A stretch of DNA of 64,000 nt, taken from Myxocyprinus asiaticus. Taxonomy: Eukaryota; Chordata; Actinopteri; Cypriniformes; Catostomidae. Shown piece by piece: positions 57,601 to 64,000 of this stretch. The stretch covers positions 21,403,931-21,467,930 of the forward strand of contig NC_059372.1 of the NCBI RefSeq assembly GCF_019703515.2. The letters are read 5' to 3'. A program made the position numbers and the translations under genes. The notes under the pieces are model-generated. The model did not search any database. It was not told the DNA's origin and worked only from the letters and a program-made list of their open reading frames with translations. Within the stretch, counting starts at the first letter, position 1; each line of letters opens with the position of its first letter.

Positions 57601-59022
57601 TGTTCAAACTCAGGGCAATCTCATTGACTGCATGTGCGTGAGACATGACAAGGTTGAAGCCATACTAAAGTAAAAGGGAAAGAACAAGTGGTTTTGAGTG
57701 TAAAAAGATCAATGAGTGTCATTGAGTCAATGGTGATGTTCCTCAATATGTGCAGCCTAAAACTAGGCTTCGTTCACACAGCAGCATTGTATTAATTAAA
57801 TTGTGATTTGTTAATCGAAGAAAAACGGATGTGAAAAACAGTGTAACAGGTTACGTCTCTTGTTTGATTATTTTTCATATACCACTAGAGGGAGAAAACT
57901 GTTTTTGTGGTTGCTTCTGTAAGTGAACAGGTTAGTTGTCACTGAGTGTTTTGTAATCAATCATGTCAATGCATCCTGTACCTGATAGTTCATGATCGCT
58001 CTCAAGCACATGATGCACACGTGCACGTCATCCTTTTGACTCACTAATCTGGAGTTCTTGATAGTTTTGCTGTTGGCAGTTAAGCCATAGCTGTAATGGT
58101 AGATAAAGATTGACAGTAATTCACAAGAGCTGTTTTGAATTTGACAAAATATACACACAAGCATAAACTGTCACACACGCAAATCACATCACAAAAGTAC
58201 TTTCATTTTTTTGTGTTATCTACTCTCAGGAAGTGTGGCTTTAGCTCAGTGGGTAAAATAATGCATGCATGTGTCTCCTAGTTTCGATGCAAAGCTCGGA
58301 AAGTGTTTCTGTCATAGCATGTATACACACACATACTGCATATTAGACCCCATTATATTAAAATGAGAGTTTTATGGCTTTTAGTCCATGGCCATTAGCT
58401 TTGAGGCCATCTTAATGCTAGTATACTCCTAAACATTGACACAATTCACTTTTAGCAGATATAGACATTCAACAATTTGCAGTCTTACTCTTCTGGGAAA
58501 ACGGACAAAAATATTGATGACTGCACTACATAGGTTTTGTCCAATCAAATGCTCTCCACAATGAGAATGTCTCCCCACCTGCAACCAACCTGCAAATCAT
58601 GGGTCATGTCTGTGATGTTTGAATAGCCTATTAGCTATTTTAAAAAAAAAAGAAAGAATTAAGGAGTACTTTGATATGTCCCGCCCAAACTTCCTGTTTC
58701 AATAAGAAATATGTCAATACAGGACAGAAAGCTGTGCTTGTCGAGTGATTTTATGGGGTATTTAATGAGCCGTGATTGGCCAGCAGCCTGAACCAAGCTA
58801 ATGCAAGTTATCAACATAAGCAAACATAATTTCAAAGCAAGGCAGAGCTTAGCAAGCACAAGCAGGTCATACATGGCATGTACATACCGGAGGACGGATT
58901 GTCGCGCAGAGCGCACCAAAGTATTGCAGCCGTTCTGGTGCAGATCCTCAATGGACCTGCTCCACGACTTAGCCTTGTCCAGCGAGCAGTCCTCGCCATT
59001 CTCCAGCCCTTCAAAATCCAAC
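28140..59022 (-). CDS. fmnl1: fmnl1, formin-like 1, 3' part of gene (21 coding exons, 904 residues)
   Basis: Formin-like proteins are Rho-GTPase-regulated actin nucleators and elongators that act at the leading edge and cell cortex. Twenty-one minus-strand exons, each with AG/GT borders and compatible phases, join into 904 codons plus stop. The order is: end of GBD and FH3 armadillo region, coiled coil, Gly-rich linker, short proline-rich FH1, full FH2 with [14 protein letters not shown], and a basic DAD-like C-terminus with [14 protein letters not shown]1 is preferred over FMNL2/3 because of [46 protein letters not shown] and the terminal FFCD...DES.C. N-terminal exons with the myristoylation site lie beyond position 64000. 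Confidence 0.92.
28415..29390. mobile_element. Tc1-like MITE in fmnl1 intron
   Basis: The left end CATGGGGTCCAAAAGTCCAC and the right end, inverted (CAGTGGGGTCCAAAATCTGA), are each next to TA. It is non-autonomous and carries a second MITE at 28872-29295. Confidence 0.65.
28872..29295. mobile_element. TTAA-flanked MITE (GGTGCTGTAAGCGATTTT family)
   Basis: TTAAAGGTGCTGTAAGCGAT on the left and its near-inverse TCACTTACAGCACCTTTAA on the right bound 424 bp nested inside the Tc1-like MITE. The minus-strand ORF across it has no recognisable domain. Confidence 0.7.
29796..30356. mobile_element. TTAA-flanked MITE (GGAATATTCCGGGT family)
   Basis: TTAAAGGAATATTCCGGGTC and its inverse CCCGGAATATTCCTTTAA bound 561 bp with a (TA)n near 30230. 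A related 5' half is at 52377-52797. Confidence 0.75.
30711..30962. mobile_element. TTAA-flanked MITE, short GGGATAGTTCACCC form
   Basis: The 252-bp copy has TTAA edges, degenerate terminal inverted repeats and the central CACCATTCACTTTCATT hairpin, as in the copy at 20842-21120. Confidence 0.75.
31232..31355 (-). CDS. fmnl1: fmnl1 exon: DAD
   Basis: The exon encodes [20 protein letters not shown] then [20 protein letters not shown]. This is the diaphanous autoregulatory segment that binds the N-terminal inhibitory domain. Its donor at 31231-31230 (GTGGGC) is weak; reading through it stays open for 50 codons. Confidence 0.94.
31356..32171 (-). other. fmnl1 intron without recognised element
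   Basis: AT-rich sequence with no repeat ends or coding signal seen. Confidence 0.5.
32172..32264 (-). CDS. fmnl1: fmnl1 exon: end of FH2, charged helix
   Basis: The exon encodes [20 protein letters not shown] then [11 protein letters not shown], the charged helix after the FH2 core. It is 31 codons, in phase at both ends, with donor GTGCCA. Confidence 0.92.
33006..33100 (-). repeat. tRNA-like SINE relic
   Basis: On the minus strand TAGCCAAGTGG fits a pol III A box, and GGTGCAAACCC, about 45 nt further, resembles a B box. It probably derives from a tRNA-headed SINE rather than a functional tRNA, as no full cloverleaf is seen. Confidence 0.4.
33289..34178. mobile_element. hAT-type non-autonomous element in fmnl1 intron
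   Basis: The 890-bp segment starts TAGGGATGTCATAAAATATT and ends with the inverse of TAGGCTTGGGATCAATG. The 8-bp target duplication GTGCCTAG is exact at 33281-33288 and 34179-34186. It ends 57 bp from an fmnl1 exon. Confidence 0.75.
34236..34337 (-). CDS. fmnl1: fmnl1 exon: FH2
   Basis: The exon encodes [20 protein letters not shown] then [14 protein letters not shown], the conserved FH2 post segment. It is 34 codons with AG/GT borders. Confidence 0.94.
34423..34583 (-). CDS. fmnl1: fmnl1 exon: FH2
   Basis: The exon encodes [20 protein letters not shown] then [15 protein letters not shown] and [10 protein letters not shown]. It starts with two bases completing the Val codon of the previous exon. 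Confidence 0.93.
34847..35550. mobile_element. TTAA-flanked MITE (GGGATAGTTCACCC family), long form
   Basis: The 704-bp copy has TTAA edges and the family core (GCCACCTACTGGGC on this strand). It resembles the copy at 19281-19933. Confidence 0.75.
35903..36032 (-). CDS. fmnl1: fmnl1 exon: FH2
   Basis: The exon encodes [20 protein letters not shown] then [20 protein letters not shown] and AAA, a highly conserved FH2 segment. It is 130 nt and phase 0 to 1. Confidence 0.95.
36106..36186 (-). CDS. fmnl1: fmnl1 exon: FH2 signature
   Basis: The exon encodes [20 protein letters not shown] then KLQSLDL. It contains the GNYMN signature of FH2 domains. It is 27 codons, with acceptor ACAAAG. Confidence 0.95.
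36301..36369 (-). CDS. fmnl1: fmnl1 exon: FH2
   Basis: The exon encodes [20 protein letters not shown] then ILE in 23 codons. The wording is closer to FMNL1 than to FMNL2/3. Confidence 0.93.
36787..37427. mobile_element. hAT-like repeat with (TA)n core
   Basis: The left end TAAGGCTGTCGATATTACGC and the right end, inverted (TAGGGCTGTCAATCGATTAC), suggest a hAT-related element. A (TA)n tract lies at about 37219-37287. No matching 8-bp duplication was found. Confidence 0.5.
37755..37989 (-). CDS. fmnl1: fmnl1 exon: FH2
   Basis: The exon encodes [20 protein letters not shown], then [18 protein letters not shown] and [14 protein letters not shown]. It is 235 nt; its first base completes a Thr codon. 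A Tc1-like MITE begins 48 bp upstream of its acceptor. Confidence 0.95.
38038..39403. mobile_element. Tc1-like non-autonomous element filling an fmnl1 intron
   Basis: CAGTGTGGTTCAAAAGGCTG on the left and its inverse TTTTGAACCACACTG on the right are each flanked by TA. The 1,366-bp element takes up about 91% of the intron between 37990 and 39488 and carries a SINE-like segment. Confidence 0.75.
38500..39035 (-). repeat. tRNA-headed SINE-like repeat
   Basis: The minus-strand head, near 39030-38960, reads GTAGCTCACCAGATAGAGTG then TTGGACTTTGGACTCC, a recognisable tRNA-like A-box and anticodon arm. The body contains CCAGTGGGGGGCGCCAAAAG and repeated CCTAACC-like runs on the plus strand, as in the copy near 41500-41935. 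Confidence 0.45.
39489..39691 (-). CDS. fmnl1: fmnl1 exon: FH2
   Basis: The exon encodes [20 protein letters not shown], then [20 protein letters not shown] and [10 protein letters not shown]. The LLDANR(S/A)KN motif is the conserved FH2 actin-binding knob region. Phase 0 to 2. Confidence 0.95.
39797..39921 (-). CDS. fmnl1: fmnl1 exon: start of FH2 (lasso)
   Basis: The exon encodes [20 protein letters not shown] then [20 protein letters not shown]. It holds the lasso with the Trp that inserts into the partner FH2 subunit. Confidence 0.95.
40079..40162 (-). CDS. fmnl1: fmnl1 exon: second FH1 proline tract
   Basis: The exon encodes [20 protein letters not shown] then ILSVGLS. It has one profilin-type proline tract of seven residues and fits the phases of both neighbours (1 to 1). 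Confidence 0.88.
40163..41023 (-). other. fmnl1 intron without recognised element
   Basis: AT-rich with an A15 run near 40400; no repeat ends or coding signal seen. Confidence 0.5.
41024..41387 (-). CDS. fmnl1: fmnl1 exon: coiled coil, Gly-rich linker, first FH1 tract
   Basis: The exon encodes [20 protein letters not shown], a coiled-coil end LEKR-type helix ([20 protein letters not shown]), a run of seven glycines, and ten consecutive prolines followed by APPLPSE. FH1 binds profilin-actin. It is much shorter than mammalian FMNL1 FH1. It is the largest exon, 364 nt. Confidence 0.92.
41500..41935 (-). repeat. tRNA-headed SINE-like repeat, second copy
   Basis: The minus strand shows GGTTCTAGTCCC, a good B box, near 41858-41847. 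The body shares GGTGCCAAAAG and the TCCCTAAGCCTAACC run with the copy at 38500-39035. Confidence 0.45.
42736..42837 (-). CDS. fmnl1: fmnl1 exon: coiled coil
   Basis: The exon encodes [20 protein letters not shown] then [14 protein letters not shown], with heptad spacing. It is 34 codons. The intron on its 5' side is 8.2 kb, mostly a DIRS element. Confidence 0.93.
43273..43465 (+). repeat. DIRS left inverted terminal repeat
   Basis: From about 43299 inward it is the inverse of the right repeat. It contains GACACTAGGGGTCACTCTTA and a TATA-like TATAAAAGGAG near 43421. The outermost 26 bp differ from the right end, as expected when each end is templated separately from the internal region. Confidence 0.85.
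43694..44990 (+). pseudogene. DIRS gag-like ORF, frameshifted
   Basis: It starts [19 protein letters not shown], then CLSCLG, a C-x4-C...H...C-x2-C zinc-binding pattern. The frame switches near 43800, where [15 protein letters not shown] continues, and again near 44420 ([20 protein letters not shown]). The intact equivalent regions can be aligned with the copy at 61708. Confidence 0.75.
45470..46247 (+). pseudogene. DIRS reverse transcriptase, inactivated
   Basis: The N-terminal fingers read [20 protein letters not shown] and stop at a TGA near 45753. The palm continues in another frame with [35 protein letters not shown] and [13 protein letters not shown]. The catalytic YLDD has become YLDA. 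After [14 protein letters not shown] the sequence jumps past the expected RNase H region. Confidence 0.85.
46555..47456 (+). pseudogene. DIRS tyrosine recombinase, fragmented
   Basis: The core begins [20 protein letters not shown], then [19 protein letters not shown] (catalytic Arg) and [19 protein letters not shown] (His-x-x-Arg) with ARFYNLRVE (Tyr). These are the R, H-x-x-R and Y positions of tyrosine recombinases. The frame changes near 47029. Confidence 0.8.
48219..48327. repeat. DIRS internal complementary region
   Basis: Positions 48219-48271 are the inverse of the element's left end (43273-43325; two differences). Positions 48269-48327 are the inverse of its right end (50381-50439; two differences). 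The two halves overlap on a single AAC, the complement of the shared terminal GTT. This is the template region for completing the ends via a circular intermediate. Confidence 0.85.
48347..50179. mobile_element. Probable solo LTR of an LTR retroelement, inserted in the DIRS copy
   Basis: The 1,833-bp segment separates the DIRS internal region from its right repeat. It starts TGTTGGGC and ends GCCCTACA, i.e. TG...CA with short inverted ends, flanked by CTGA at 48343-48346 and 50180-50183. No coding region is seen. An AATAAA occurs near 49541. Gypsy-like or endogenous-retrovirus origin cannot be decided, and 1.8 kb is long for an LTR. Confidence 0.55.
50190..50439 (-). repeat. DIRS right inverted terminal repeat
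   Basis: It is the inverse of the left repeat over GACACTAGGGGTCACTC, CCACTCCCCCGAACATACGG and TATAAAAGGAG (antisense near 50254-50264). It ends ...CATGACGTT. Confidence 0.85.
51004..51153 (-). CDS. fmnl1: fmnl1 exon: end of FH3, start of coiled coil
   Basis: The exon encodes [20 protein letters not shown], then [20 protein letters not shown] and [10 protein letters not shown]. It is 50 codons, matching the FMNL dimerisation region. Confidence 0.94.
51305..51603. mobile_element. MITE with ATTGTGGGGAC ends between (TG)n tracts
   Basis: The left end ATGTTTATACTACATTGTGG and the right end, inverted (ATGTTATTATATCATTGTGG), bound about 299 bp. (TG)n lies on both sides (51286-51301 and 51609-51651). 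The ORF across it shows no domain. Confidence 0.55.
51609..51651. repeat. (GT)n microsatellite
   Basis: About 20 GT units in an fmnl1 intron. Confidence 0.9.
51803..51913 (-). CDS. fmnl1: fmnl1 exon: FH3 armadillo
   Basis: The exon encodes [20 protein letters not shown] then [17 protein letters not shown], a conserved armadillo-repeat segment of the diaphanous inhibitory domain. It is 37 codons. Confidence 0.95.
52010..52084 (-). CDS. fmnl1: fmnl1 exon: FH3 armadillo
   Basis: The exon encodes [20 protein letters not shown] then NIDFM in 25 codons with clean AG/GT borders. Confidence 0.94.
52377..52797. mobile_element. Half copy of the GGAATATTCC MITE
   Basis: TTAAGGGAATATTCCAGGTT and the following 400 bp match the left part of the copy at 29796-30356. 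It stops where another repeat (GTGTTGGGGGTAATGCG) begins. Confidence 0.65.
52798..53005. repeat. Teleost repeat end (GTGTTGGGGGTAATGCG)
   Basis: GTGTTGGGGGTAATGCGATA and TCAGATTACTTTTCCGTGTA resemble the end of a widespread fish DNA transposon family. No second end was identified. Confidence 0.4.
53006..54127. repeat. 73-bp tandem repeat array, about 15 copies
   Basis: The landmark TTCAATGAAG (or TTCAGT/TTCAATTAAG variants) recurs every 73 bp from 53051 to 54073 with no change of register; 14 intervals equal exactly 1,022 bp. Units differ by a few substitutions (for example GGGTATT/GGGCATT/GGTTATT). Each unit holds TGATGGGTATTGTAGTTCTA and GGAAGGCTTACTAGAGATG. The array lies in the fmnl1 intron between 52085 and 55849. 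Confidence 0.97.
54128..55366. other. fmnl1 intron with a perfect short hairpin
   Basis: No gene is recognised. A perfect 10-bp inverted repeat AATTGGCCCG / CGGGCCAATT with a 4-nt loop is at 55054-55077. The rest is unremarkable AT-rich DNA. Confidence 0.45.
55367..55793. mobile_element. TTAA-flanked MITE (GGGATAGTTCACCC family)
   Basis: The copy starts TTAAAGGAATAGCTCATCCA and ends with the degenerate inverse ending TTAA. The interior AAAGCTATTGTATGGCTTCA matches the split copy at 21841-26714. Confidence 0.7.
55850..55943 (-). CDS. fmnl1: fmnl1 exon: FH3 armadillo
   Basis: The exon encodes [20 protein letters not shown] then [11 protein letters not shown], nearly identical to mammalian FMNLs. 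Its first base completes the Arg codon of NNKNPR. Confidence 0.95.
56598..57019. mobile_element. 5'-truncated copy of the long TTAA MITE
   Basis: It begins inside the family at AACAGATCAATATTTAAGTC, has CTGCCCAGTAGGTGGCGATA, and ends GGGTGAAATATCCCTGTAA. The first end is missing. Confidence 0.65.
57588..57664 (-). CDS. fmnl1: fmnl1 exon: FH3 armadillo
   Basis: The exon encodes [20 protein letters not shown] then NNKNP and the start of an Arg codon. It is 77 nt, phase 0 to 2. Confidence 0.94.
57982..58090 (-). CDS. fmnl1: fmnl1 exon: GBD/FH3
   Basis: The exon encodes [20 protein letters not shown] then [16 protein letters not shown]. The [16 protein letters not shown](L/M)CLRAIMNYQ region is a hallmark of FMNL proteins. 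The first base completes an Arg codon. Confidence 0.95.
58232..58330 (+). repeat. tRNA-like SINE relic
   Basis: TTTAGCTCAGTGGGTAAAAT fits a pol III A box and TTTCGATGC, about 45 nt later, is a weak B box. There is no acceptor stem, so it is not called a tRNA gene. Confidence 0.4.
58888..59022 (-). CDS. fmnl1: fmnl1 exon: GBD linker, most 5' exon in window
   Basis: The exon encodes [20 protein letters not shown] then [20 protein letters not shown] and [16 protein letters not shown] sequence is typical of FMNL1 ahead of the armadillo repeats. The acceptor CAG is at 59025-59023. The next upstream exon is not seen up to 64000. Confidence 0.9.
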
Positions 59023-60037
59023 CTGAGCCGCACACACAGGGAATTGCACATAAGGAGGGCAAGGGGGTAAAGGGGAGTTCACACTGACAACGATTTACAG
59101 CAGCAGTTTCTGGCAACATGAGTGACAGCCAGAGGTGGAAAGTAACAAATTACTCTTTACAGTACTTGAGTACATTTTTCAATTTTTTCTACTTTTTTTT
59201 TAATTATAAAAAAATTATTTTACTTTTATTTGAGGTGTTTAAAAATGAAATATTCAACTTCGCTACATTTATTTTTCACCACAGTTACAAAGTATAAAAA
59301 TGAACATACATCCCTGAACATGCACTAAATATGCTTCCAAACTAAAACGCGCATCTTCGCAGCACGACGGAAGCCCGTAGAGCACTACAGCGTGCAAGAT
59401 AGCGCAAATCATCTCTTGCAATAAACAGTACCAATGAAGAAAAGAGGAGACAACACTGCCATGCAACAACATGAAATACAAGGCATTTCGGACTACACAA
59501 CTATACCCTTACTAAAATGTATCACGTTTTTACTGTGGTAACCCTTGAAGTGGGCTGGTGCTCACCGAAGCGCCGTACAGACAATTAAGCGTAATGCTTT
59601 TCACAGTACCGGGAATTATTCTTCTGTAGTCTTCCAGCAGCACTTATAAACTGCTGGCGGTACTCTTCTCTCCCTTCTCCACAAGACAATCTGCCCTGTC
59701 AACTAGACAAAACTGTATCTGTAATCTTCAGTATATTTTATCATCTTATCCTGGAAAGGAACTGTTCATTCAGATGGGGAATGTCTGACTGATGTGTTAA
59801 ACCACCAATCACACTGAACTTGGTTTTAAAGGTACGTTTTAACTGTACTGAACATGTTAATAGTGTAGTTTGACAAACGTGCCAGGATATCTTGTTTACT
59901 TTGTCTCAGATATTTTTTTTACATACCTTTAAAATGATTTGATGCCACAAACCATTCAGGTTCTTTATAATCATGTTTTTTCTTTAATTAATATCAGTTT
60001 CTGAATTTGCCAAATGCTTCTTAATATAGCCTTTATA

Positions 60038-60301
60038 ATTGTATTTATTTATCACATGTTATACATTTTGCACATATACAGTGAAATTCTTTTTTTTTTT
60101 TTTTTCACATATCCCAGCTGAGCTGGGGTCAGAGTGCAGGGTCAACCATGTTACAGCACCCCTGGAGCAGATAGGGTCAAAGGCCTTACTCAAGGGCCCT
60201 ACTCAAGGGCCCAACAGTGGCATCTTGGTGGTGCTGGGGCTTGAACCCCCAACCTTCTGATCAGTAACCCAGAGCCTTAACCACTGAGCCACCACTACCC
60301 A
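60038..60301 (-). repeat. tRNA-derived SINE
   Basis: On the minus strand the head has TGGCTCAGTGGTTAAGGC (A box) and GGGGGTTCAAGCCCC (B box). It is followed by a body with GGGCCCTTGAGTAAGGCC and CAGCTGAGCTGGGA-like sequence. The tail, after an A/T run, is GAATTTCACTGTATATGTGC, the LINE2-like 3' end common in fish SINEs. Confidence 0.75.
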
Positions 60302-61298
60302 TCTAGTACTTATCTCAAAATCACAACAGGAAAACAGTTTTAAATGCATTTACTACATTAAAACTCTTTTAATAATCTTTTAATAATATCTTTAAATATT
60401 TTAATACGTTTAATAACATCAAATATTCTAATAAATCTTCTTTTTCTTAACTATACGCAAAACTGAAATTCACATTCTATGATAGATTTTTAATATCTTA
60501 TTTGTTGTCACACAATAAAACAATAGGCCTACTTGACAGGTACGGCATGCCACAGTAAGAAAAACTGTAGCTTTACAGCTCTCTTAGCAGAGTCCATTAC
60601 AGTTATGCAAAGACTTTTAAGAGACAATTAATAAAAAAATACACTACCATTTTTTTTAAATTTAAAAATAAATAATAACATAATATTTATTTCAAACAGT
60701 AATAATAATTTGCAACATTACAATTTTTTGGCAGTATTTCTGATCAATTTAATGCATCCTTTGGTGAACAGAAGCATACATTTCTTTCAAAAACAAAACT
60801 CCTTTGTGCATTTGTGTTCTAAAATTTTGAATGGCAGTGTATATACTGTACTATATACAGTATAATATATTTTCATAAAGTAATTTGTAAAGTGATTACT
60901 TGTGTAGTTTTTCAGCAAACTAATTATTTGCTCTTACTTGAGTCATATTATTTCTCAGTAGCAATACTTTTACTTAAGTAAAGATTTTCAGTACTCATTT
61001 GAGACCATCAATTTGAAAAAGTTGAGAAAACTTTATGCAAATGAGAAGTGACACTATGAGGCGACAACCAATGGGAGTAAAGACAGCACAGCTCATGTGA
61101 TCCATCTCCTGTGAGATACTGGAGCCGAGTGCAGGTAATATTTTGAAGTTAATGTTACTTAAGTTAATATGATTTATCTCTGCCCACATACAGGCATAAA
61201 AATGATTTAAAAATGAAAGTAAAACTGGTCATTTTGAGTGAGTTTGATTCATGTATTAATAATCATTCTTCATGATAATCTTGTTGATGATATGATTC
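60302..61298. other. fmnl1 intron without recognised gene
   Basis: AT-rich. The region near 60900-60990 (AAAGTAATTTG, TTACTTGAGT) resembles a teleost repeat also hinted at 59140-59270. No fmnl1 exon was found. Confidence 0.4.
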
Positions 61299-61707
61299 AT
61301 TCCCTATCTGTCACTCATTCGACGTTGTGTCATTGTAGTGACACTAGGGGTCACTCCTGGGAGCCCCAAACACTTTTTGAAAAAAGGCCAATGGGAATTG
61401 GCCAGTGGAATTTGCATGCCACTCTCCCGTACATACTGGTATAAAAGGAACTGGTATGCAACCACTCATTCAGATTTTCTCTTCGGAGCCGAGCGGTTGC
61501 ATTCAGTGCACTGAATTCAATTCTCTCTACCGTTCAGCTCAAACTGCTGAATTTACGGCGCATTTCAGTGGCTTCTCCCCCTCTGCACCCGTGGAGTGCA
61601 GAGAACACCCCTGGGTGCTTCGGCAGAACAAAGAAAAGAGTATATTCTAATAAAAGAGTATATTTTCAATTCTAAAAGAGCGGCACACACGGAACGTCTT
61701 TTTAAAG

Positions 61708-62755
61708 ATGCCTTTCCGTTTGTGTGTTATTCCTGGTTGCGATCGTTATCTCTCCGCTTCTGACGGCCACAATCGCTGTCTTACGTGTCTGGGCGCTAGC
61801 CACGCAGAGACTTCGTTCATGGATGGGTCTTGTCCTCATTGCGAGAACATGACCATGGCAATGTTGCGGTCGCGGCTTGCCTTCGTAAGAAAGCAAGCCA
61901 CCCCAGTGGCTCCCCGCCTCGGTCCTTCTACCTACGGGTATGAGGCCGCGTCGGTTAGCACTGGGGGCGATTTGGGGACTCCAATGGGACCACCTCCGCC
62001 AGGTAACCCCCCATGGACCTCCCATTCCTCAGCATGCTCGCTTACCCCGGTTGGGCTCTTGGATGAGACCGCCGGCTCGTCTCAGGGCGAGTTCAACCTC
62101 TTATTCAGGGCCCGGGAAGACGATGAGCTATCGAGCGCAGCATCGGAGAGTGGGCTCGTCCACTCTGACGTGGAGACTTCGGCTGGGCTTCCCCCTTCAG
62201 GTGTGGTGGAGATGACGGACATGCTTTCCTGGGCAGCCACGAGCGTCGGGCAAGAGTGGAACCCTCCACTCTCCCCTGAACCCTCGCGGCTGGATGATTG
62301 GTTCCTGGGCCCAGAGCGCCGCTCAAGGCCACACCCGGAAGTGCATGAGGAGCTGACAAGATCGTGGGGGGCACCTTTTACTAACCTGGTCCCAATCTTT
62401 CAGCTCCCCCGCTCTCACTACCCTCGTTGGTGGGGCGGCCAAGGGGTATTCGGTGATCCCCCAGGTGGATAAGGCGCTCGCGGTGCACTTGTGCCCGCAG
62501 AGTGCCACTACCTGGCATGGGTGCCAGAAGCTCCCATCCAGGGCCTGTAGGTTTACATCGTCTCTGATGGCTAAGGCCTATGGTGCCGCTGGACAAGCCG
62601 CCTCCGCCCTGCATGCCATGGCTCTCCTGCAGGAACAACAAGCCAAGGCGCTAAAAGAGCTGCACGAGGGTAGTTCTGACCCGGGATTGATGCAGGAAAT
62701 GCACTCGGCGACCGACCTCACTCTCCGGGCGACGAAGGTCTCTCGGGCAGGCGAT
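61708..62755 (+). pseudogene. DIRS gag-like ORF, one frameshift
   Basis: It starts [20 protein letters not shown], then HNRCLTCLGASHAE and CPHCEN, a Cys/His-rich N-terminus. It stays open to 62472 and continues in the next frame with [20 protein letters not shown] and [19 protein letters not shown]. The protein probably packages the RNA. The frameshift near 62460 is a GG/GGT-type slip within CCCCCAGGTGGATAAGG. Confidence 0.78.
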
Positions 62756-62759
62756 GTCC

Positions 62760-63385
62760 ACCCTGGTGACCTTGGTCCCCCTCGCCCGGAGTTCGGACGC
62801 GTGGCTCGCACTTTCCAACCCATCGCGATGGCTGACCCGGACCATCCGACTCGGCTACGCAATTCAGTTTGCCAGGTGCCCGCCCAGGTTCAGCAGCGTC
62901 TGCTTCACCTCGGTGAAGGGCGAGAACGCCGCTACCTTGCGTGCGGAGATCGCTACCCTTCTACGCATTTTAGCGAGCGTCCAGTGTCAAGATTGGTTCA
63001 CAGCGGTAGACCTGAAAGACACGTACTTCCACGTCTCGGTCTTACCTCAACACAGACCCTTCCTGCGGTTTGCTTTCGAGAGCCAGGCGTACCAGTTCAA
63101 GGTCCTCCCCTTCGGCCTGTCCTTGTCCCCTCACGTCTTCACGAAGGTTGCAGAGGCAGCCCCTTGCCCCGCTAAGGGAAATGGGCGTCCGCATACTCAA
63201 TTATCTCGACGACTGGCTAATCCTAGCTCACTCTCGGGATGTGTTGTGTGCGCACAGGGACCTGGTGCTCACACACCTCAGCCGACTGGGGCTTTGGGTC
63301 AACTGGGAAAAGAGCAAGCTCTCCCCGGTTCAGAGCATCACTTTTTTCGGCTTGGAGTTGGACTCGGTTTCGATGATGTCGCGCC
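62760..63385 (+). pseudogene. DIRS reverse transcriptase, lacks finger segment
   Basis: It includes WFTAVDLKDTYFHVSVLPQH and [20 protein letters not shown], then a frameshift near 63160, after which LNYLDDWLILAHS preserves both catalytic Asp. The [17 protein letters not shown] finger segment seen in the first copy is absent: EIATLL joins directly to RILASV, about 170 bp shorter. Confidence 0.8.
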
Positions 63386-63394
63386 TCACAAACG

Positions 63395-64000
63395 AGCGTG
63401 CACAGTTGGTGCTGAACTGTCTGAAGGCATTCAGACCAAAGACAGTGGTTCCACTGAAACTTTTTCAGAGTCTCCTGGGGCACATGGCATCCTCAGCGGT
63501 TGCCACACCGCTCGGGTTGACGCATATGAGACCACTTCAGCACTGGCTTCAGACTCGAGTCCCGAGATGGGCATGGTGCCACGGGACACATCGCGTGGTC
63601 ATCACGCCGATCTGTCGCCGCCTCTTCAGCCCTTGGACCGACCTTGCATTTCTACCGGCAGGGGTTCCCCTAGAGCAGGACTCCAGGGGCGTTGTGGTTA
63701 CGACGGACGCCTTGAAGATGGGCTGGGGTGCCATATGCAATGAGCACACAGCTGCCGGCTCCTGGACTGGCCCACGGCTGCGTTGGCACATCAACTGCCT
63801 CAAGTTGTTGGCAGTACTGCTCGCCCTCCAGAGGTTCCGGCCGTTGATCCAGGGCAAGCACGTGTTGTTCCGGACAGTAGCGTACATCAACCATCAAGGC
63901 GGTCTACGCTCCTGTTGCATGTCACAACTCGCCTGCCGTCTCCTCCTCTGGAGTCAGCAGTGCCTCAAGTCGCTACGAGCCACTCACATCCCGGGGGACC
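63395..64000 (+). pseudogene. DIRS RNase H region, incomplete at window end
   Basis: It includes LNCLKAFRPKTVVPLKLFQS, LLGHMASS, VVVTTDALKMGWGAICN (first catalytic Asp) and WHINCLKLLAVLLALQRFRP (Glu-type helix). Then VAYINHQGGLRS and MSQLACRLLLWSQQ follow. The equivalent region is deleted from the first copy. Confidence 0.78.

Larger units (their letters stand above)
61299..64000 (+). mobile_element. Second DIRS copy, cut by the window end
   Basis: The left inverted repeat starts TCCCTATCTGTCACTCATTC just after 61299, with the same GACACTAGGGGTCACTC and TATAAAAGGA elements as the first copy. Gag-like, reverse transcriptase and RNase H regions follow. The recombinase and right end, if present, lie beyond 64000. 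It has the same orientation as the copy at 43273-50439 and also lies antisense in an fmnl1 intron. Confidence 0.88.

Noticed and set aside
60230..60301. Possible tRNA gene on the minus strand
   Set aside because: A and B boxes are good, but the acceptor stem is absent and a SINE body and tail follow directly, so it is a SINE head.

Overview
The window is nuclear DNA from a teleost fish, most likely a cyprinid. It shows vertebrate exons with GT/AG splice sites, long introns, and dense DNA transposons (Tc1, hAT, TTAA-flanked MITEs), tRNA-headed SINEs and DIRS retrotransposons. The species cannot be named from the sequence alone.

Two host genes converge tail to tail. Positions 120-16989 (+) hold the last eight coding exons of an LDL-receptor-related protein 1 gene (lrp1): the membrane-proximal EGF-like repeats, the single transmembrane helix and the cytoplasmic tail with two NPxY motifs. 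The exons join in frame into 348 residues and the 5' part lies left of the window. Positions 59022-28140 (-) hold 21 coding exons of a formin-like gene, best matched to FMNL1 (fmnl1): the C-terminal part of the GBD/FH3 armadillo region, a coiled coil, a short FH1, the full FH2 and the DAD-like C-terminus. All phases agree and give 904 residues; the 5' exons lie to the right.

By region: 1-18.7 kb is lrp1. Its introns carry two hAT MITEs, a Sleeping Beauty-type Tc1 element with a 5.5-kb L1-type LINE inside it, a LINE fragment and a hAT relic. 18.7-27.6 kb is intergenic and dominated by a nested stack (TTAA MITE, then hAT, then two Tc1 elements), one of which has an uninterrupted 340-codon transposase. 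28.1-59.0 kb is fmnl1, with Tc1 and hAT MITEs, SINE relics, a 7.2-kb DIRS retrotransposon holding a probable solo LTR, and an uninterrupted array of 73-bp tandem repeats. 59.0-64.0 kb is more fmnl1 intron with a SINE and a second DIRS copy cut off by the window edge.

The points most worth a second look are: an unannotated phase-preserving 39-nt candidate exon in the lrp1 juxtamembrane region; a Tc1 end so close to the transmembrane exon that it probably supplies the branch point; the 73-bp array carrying about fifteen ZNF143-like motifs; the potentially autonomous Tc1 copy; and a DIRS internal junction that spells out the circle-junction logic of these elements. No wholly new gene system was identified.
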